From Cylindrobasidium torrendii FP15055 ss-10 (taxonomy: Eukaryota > Basidiomycota > Agaricomycetes > Agaricales > Physalacriaceae), in NCBI GenBank assembly GCA_000934385.1, contig KN880927.1:1-10274 (forward strand): a stretch of DNA of 10,274 bases. Reading direction: 5' to 3'. The notes below the pieces were generated by a model. It did no database searches and was not told the DNA's origin. It worked only from the letters and a program-made list of their open reading frames with translations. The translations under genes were made by a program, and so were the position numbers. Every line of letters starts with the position of its first letter. The first letter of the stretch is position 1. Shown piece after piece: positions 7,994-10,274 of the stretch.

Positions 7994-8292
7994 CTATGCT
8001 TCAAATCCGTCACATTTCGACAGGACGCGTCGACCTATGATGCCCTCTACTTCAAAGGAAAGCCGATTAAGGTGGGCTGAGCCATCGTGTACATCCGTGA
8101 ATTGCGCTGGGAATATGAATTCCTTCGAACGAGCGAGGATGGTGTTCGAACTAGGCGACGTGAGAACGGCCGCGAGTGATGAGAACAGCTCATCAGTCCA
8201 TCGCTATCCAACGTGTTCTGCAACTTGTCCAGTATTCGGTGCAGCCACGGATGCCACAGGCTGGAATCTGCCAAAGTCGTCAGCAGAGTAAA
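7994..8292 (-). pseudogene. Frameshifted coding relic, unidentified
   Basis: After a possible acceptor (CACTAG), the minus strand reads LADSSLWHPWLHRILDKLQ then NTLDSD in one frame, and from 8194 continues in another frame as ELFSSLAAVLTSPSSNTI, ARSKEFIFPAQFTDVHDG and LNRLSFEVEGIIGRR, to a TAG at 7994-7996. The first piece has about 70% G/C in the third codon position, the second about 58%. A single indel near 8195-8200 joins them into about 99 codons. The look is that of a soluble folded protein with alternating hydrophobic residues; no family recognised. The opposite-strand frame starting at Met 7950 (plus, to 8291) is open over the same bases and is probably its shadow, but I cannot exclude it. 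The polyubiquitin relic lies downstream on the same strand. Confidence 0.35.
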
Positions 8293-8299
8293 CTAGTGG

Positions 8300-8966
8300 T
8301 TCATGAGATAGGATGTCACCTTCATGCGAACACAACTCCGGCGAACATCCTGCCTCATTCCATGCTGACCCGAGCATTCCAGAACCACAAGGCGTGATGG
8401 GGTTGCCCTTCGAGTGCTCGTTTGATGCAGCAGACGTCCAGTCGAGTAGAGTCGAGTTGAGTCAGCCCAATCTGTTTGTGCCCGCCCACATAACCAATGA
8501 GACTGGCTCGCTGGTCACACGGGCGGAAGGCGAGAAAAAGAGAAAGTAGCCCGTGGTGTCTCAATGTCAAGGCGAGTCCGGTGTCCGGATGAAAGTTTTG
8601 CTGGAGCAATGTGTCGCCTAACCGGAAACGCGGACCGGGACACCGATCTTTGAAGTTCAAGAGCTTGGCCTTATTCGGGCCTTCAAATAGACGGGCATAT
8701 TATTTCCAGTCCGACCGAATTCTTGTATCTATATACCCAACTACGAGTTTCAACGCCGCCTGATTGCTTTCTCCTCCATAATATCAACCGCTGAACTGAC
8801 CAGCGACCTTTGTTGTGAACTCACGCCTTACATTCACACTCCATGCCAATCCTACTGCACTCCCAAGTATACAGTGAGAAGGTGTCAATTATGAGCGTAT
8901 AACTAGTGCATCGTAGTCGGTCAACAATTAAAGAAAAGCTCCTTCCTCTTCAGCTCATCGCATTAA
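8300..8966. other. No gene resolved; short 10-bp repeat inside
   Basis: Frames on both strands around 8313-8660 are open for 75-100 codons (for example FEGPNKAKLLNFKDRCPG on the minus strand near 8684) but none shows splice joins or a family match. A 10-bp imperfect tandem repeat, GTCGAGTAGA/GTCGAGTTGA, lies at 8441-8465. From 8690 to 8960 the DNA is more AT-rich with many stops in every frame, and would be 3' flank of the gene ending at 8967. Confidence 0.4.
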
Positions 8967-9361
8967 TCAGTCAGTGCACATACCCGCTGACTTGGCCTCT
9001 TTCAAAGCCGCGGTGCCAGGCTCGGTGGTCTGAAACATGGTAGCCTGGTTGAAAAATACGCATGAGCCCCTCATCTGGAAGCCGTCGGCATCCAGAGGTT
9101 GGCGTTGGTCACGGTTGGCAGCGGCGGGCTCCACGGGGCTGGCCAGAATCTCTACATCGCGCATGCCCTTGATCTCGGCGGTCTCGAAAGCCTTGAAAAG
9201 CGCATCCCATTCGCCCTTCTTCACATGATCTTTGACGTCCTTGATGCCTAGAGGGAGATGTTGACGTGCGATTAGAGACTACCAATAAATTGCTGCTTAC
9301 CATAGTCGAAGTGGTAAAACAAGGCTGAGGGATAGGTGAGAGCCCATGAAGTCAGCGACAT
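8967..9361 (-). CDS. Small two-exon gene model, unknown function (113 aa)
   Basis: Exon 9361-9301 joins exon 9247-8967 across a 53-nt intron (GTAAGC donor, CCCTCTAG acceptor). The protein begins MSLTSWALTYPSALFYHFDY and runs on in phase as GIKDVKDHVKKGEWDALFKA, FETAEIKGMRDVEILASP, then a Pro/Gln-rich stretch, QMRGSCVFFNQATMFQT and ALKEAKSAGMCTD. Exon 2 has high G/C in third codon positions and reads as an ordinary soluble alpha/beta protein with one hydrophobic N-terminal stretch. The Met has A at -3. The frame also continues upstream, and a possible intron (GTAAGC..GTGCAG, about 9370-9470) would join it to a very hydrophobic stretch, so this may be the 3' end of a longer gene. A GTATGT donor sits 16 bases before the stop, so the end is also uncertain. 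No family recognised. Confidence 0.45.
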
Positions 9362-9709
9362 GCTGAGCGTCTGCACTGGTGGTAAGAAGCAAGGCGGTGA
9401 GATCAGCACGAGTCTGCCTGCGACACGGCGCTGCACCATGCCACTGCCCGGTGTGTCAGCCGCGTGTGCGCTTACCTTTTTACAAGGACGCTGCGCTCGT
9501 GTGCCGACAATCTCGGCGCAAAGTATGGCGAGAATAAGAGTGCATACAACGAGGATACAAAGCCTAGATACACATAGAATTACTAATGCTACTAAGATTA
9601 TCGCCACGCCGAACGACCGCCCTTTTGAACACGATTGGTAGCGCAAACTGAACCAGAGGTACCTGCTAAATTCATCGAAGAGATCCAGCTGGCATGCGAG
9701 GGAAACGCG

Positions 9710-9991
9710 TTAGAGCTCAACTCGCGTCTTGTGCGCCTGCCTGCTCCTCCAAGGTACGACCTCGGTGGCGACTTCCTTCGGAATAGTCTCTCTCTTCGTG
9801 TGCAGCACCATTGACACCGGCAGCTGCAAAACATCAGAACCAGAGTCTGCGGTGGGTGTGGTTTGCTTACCAGAGTTCACTGGACGATTGAGGTTTGTCC
9901 TTGGTTGCCAGACTAGCCGAGCTTGAAACTTGAGAACAAGCGGCTCTGCGTGTTTTCCTACTCCTTGTCCGGCAAAAACGATCCTCCCCAT
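9710..9991 (-). CDS. Hypothetical open frame, 93 aa, weak
   Basis: Starts at Met 9991 (MGRIVFAGQGVGKHAEPLVL) and ends RQAHKTRVEL. It is open across a stretch that also looks like a good 47-nt intron (GTAAGC..TTTGCAG, about 9823-9869). If that intron is real, the flanking sequence belongs to a spliced gene in another combination of frames and this reading is wrong. I recognise no family and see no membrane or signal segment. It is listed because it fits the minus-strand direction of the neighbourhood. Confidence 0.2.
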   Translation of the reverse strand: MGRIVFAGQGVGKHAEPLVLKFQARLVWQPRTNLNRPVNSGKQTTPTADSGSDVLQLPVSMVLHTKRETIPKEVATEVVPWRSRQAHKTRVEL

Positions 9992-10060
9992 CAATCATCC
10001 GGCTGCTAGCGTCGAATATGGCGTACGCGCTGGTGTCGAAGAAGAGAATGCTGCAAGGAT

Positions 10061-10273
10061 TCAGCAAGCTACGCCCACCAAAACCAGAGCGTCCACCCTG
10101 ACCTTGGAGTCATCCATCCAATTCCTTGGCCAGAGAGCTTTCTCTACCATTTTGAGGCGCACAATGCGAAGCGGTGGAGGTGCGTCGAGCGGGTAAGGCA
10201 TATCTGGTGCGTGATTAAACGTTGCAGCGCATATGACACGGACAACAGGGCCAGCAGCGCGGGGAGAAACGTT
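10061..10273 (-). CDS. Partial open frame running off the right edge
   Basis: Minus-strand frame of 70 codons entering from the right edge and ending at TGA 10061-10063. It reads AAGPVVRVICAATFNHAPDM, then PYPLDAPPPLRIVRLKMVEK and ALWPRNWMDDSK. After DSK a 52-nt GTCAGG..TTGCAG stretch with a CTGAA branch-like site could be an intron, in which case the coding part ends there. The sequence looks like real protein, with an ordered mix of hydrophobic and charged residues, but I recognise no family. The plus-strand frame 9930-10196 overlaps and is the alternative. Confidence 0.3.
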   Translation of the reverse strand, partial: NVSPRAAGPVVRVICAATFNHAPDMPYPLDAPPPLRIVRLKMVEKALWPRNWMDDSKVRVDALVLVGVAC

Positions 10274-10274
10274 C

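Noticed and set aside
7938..8291. Plus-strand frame of 117 codons
   Set aside because: The minus strand over the same bases reads as better protein in two joined frames; the plus frame has no family match and starts without clear context.
1..10274. tRNA, rRNA, CRISPR array, LTR or terminal-inverted-repeat transposon
   Set aside because: I looked for a tRNA T-arm, spaced direct repeats, reverse transcriptase or transposase motifs and long terminal repeats and found none I could support by eye.

Overview
The window looks like nuclear DNA of a filamentous fungus, most likely a basidiomycete (Agaricomycetes type). The base for this is the gene structure: coding segments are cut by very short introns (40-53 nt) with GT..AG ends and CTAAC/CTGAC-like branch sites close to the acceptor, exons often prefer G or C in the third codon position, and the two recognisable protein families are eukaryotic. 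I see no bacterial operon, Shine-Dalgarno site, CRISPR array, tRNA, rRNA or intact transposon. Almost all credible coding signal lies on the minus strand, so genes read right to left.

Layout from the left. 1-438 holds a purine-rich tract and no gene. 439-1472 (minus) is a three-exon gene model for a 315-residue protein of unknown function; it has no internal stop. Its upstream side carries a GC-rich tandem repeat (about 1575-1652), then an AT-rich spacer and a cluster of TCCGGAT-type motifs ending in a perfect 15-bp hairpin (1924-1956). 2300-4050 holds interrupted minus-strand coding pieces: an exon-like patch at 2727-3032 and a probable degenerate F-box-like gene (3173-4046). 4081-4515 is a minus-strand open frame with strong coding bias, cut by one in-frame TAG that is also a good splice acceptor. 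4727-5401 is a four-exon minus-strand model (178 residues) of unknown function.

The clearest identification is in the middle. 6055-7245 (minus) is a decayed piece of the SKI2-type Ski2-like RNA helicase: second RecA domain (motifs V and VI), start of the winged helix, and part of the arch. At least five short introns are still visible, but frameshifts, a premature stop, a three-residue loss in motif VI and missing ends make it a pseudogene. Directly upstream, on the same strand, 7470-7859 is a decayed tandem ubiquitin (polyubiquitin) relic. 7994-8292 is another frameshifted minus-strand coding relic, unidentified. 8967-9361 is a small two-exon minus-strand model (113 residues), and minus-strand open frames reach the right edge (9710-9991 and 10061-10273).

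There is no sign of a pathway or cooperating gene set. The best overall reading is a gene-decay region in which fragments of conserved housekeeping genes (RNA decay helicase, polyubiquitin) lie among unidentified gene models, some still open. All splice models are by eye and untested against RNA or homologues.
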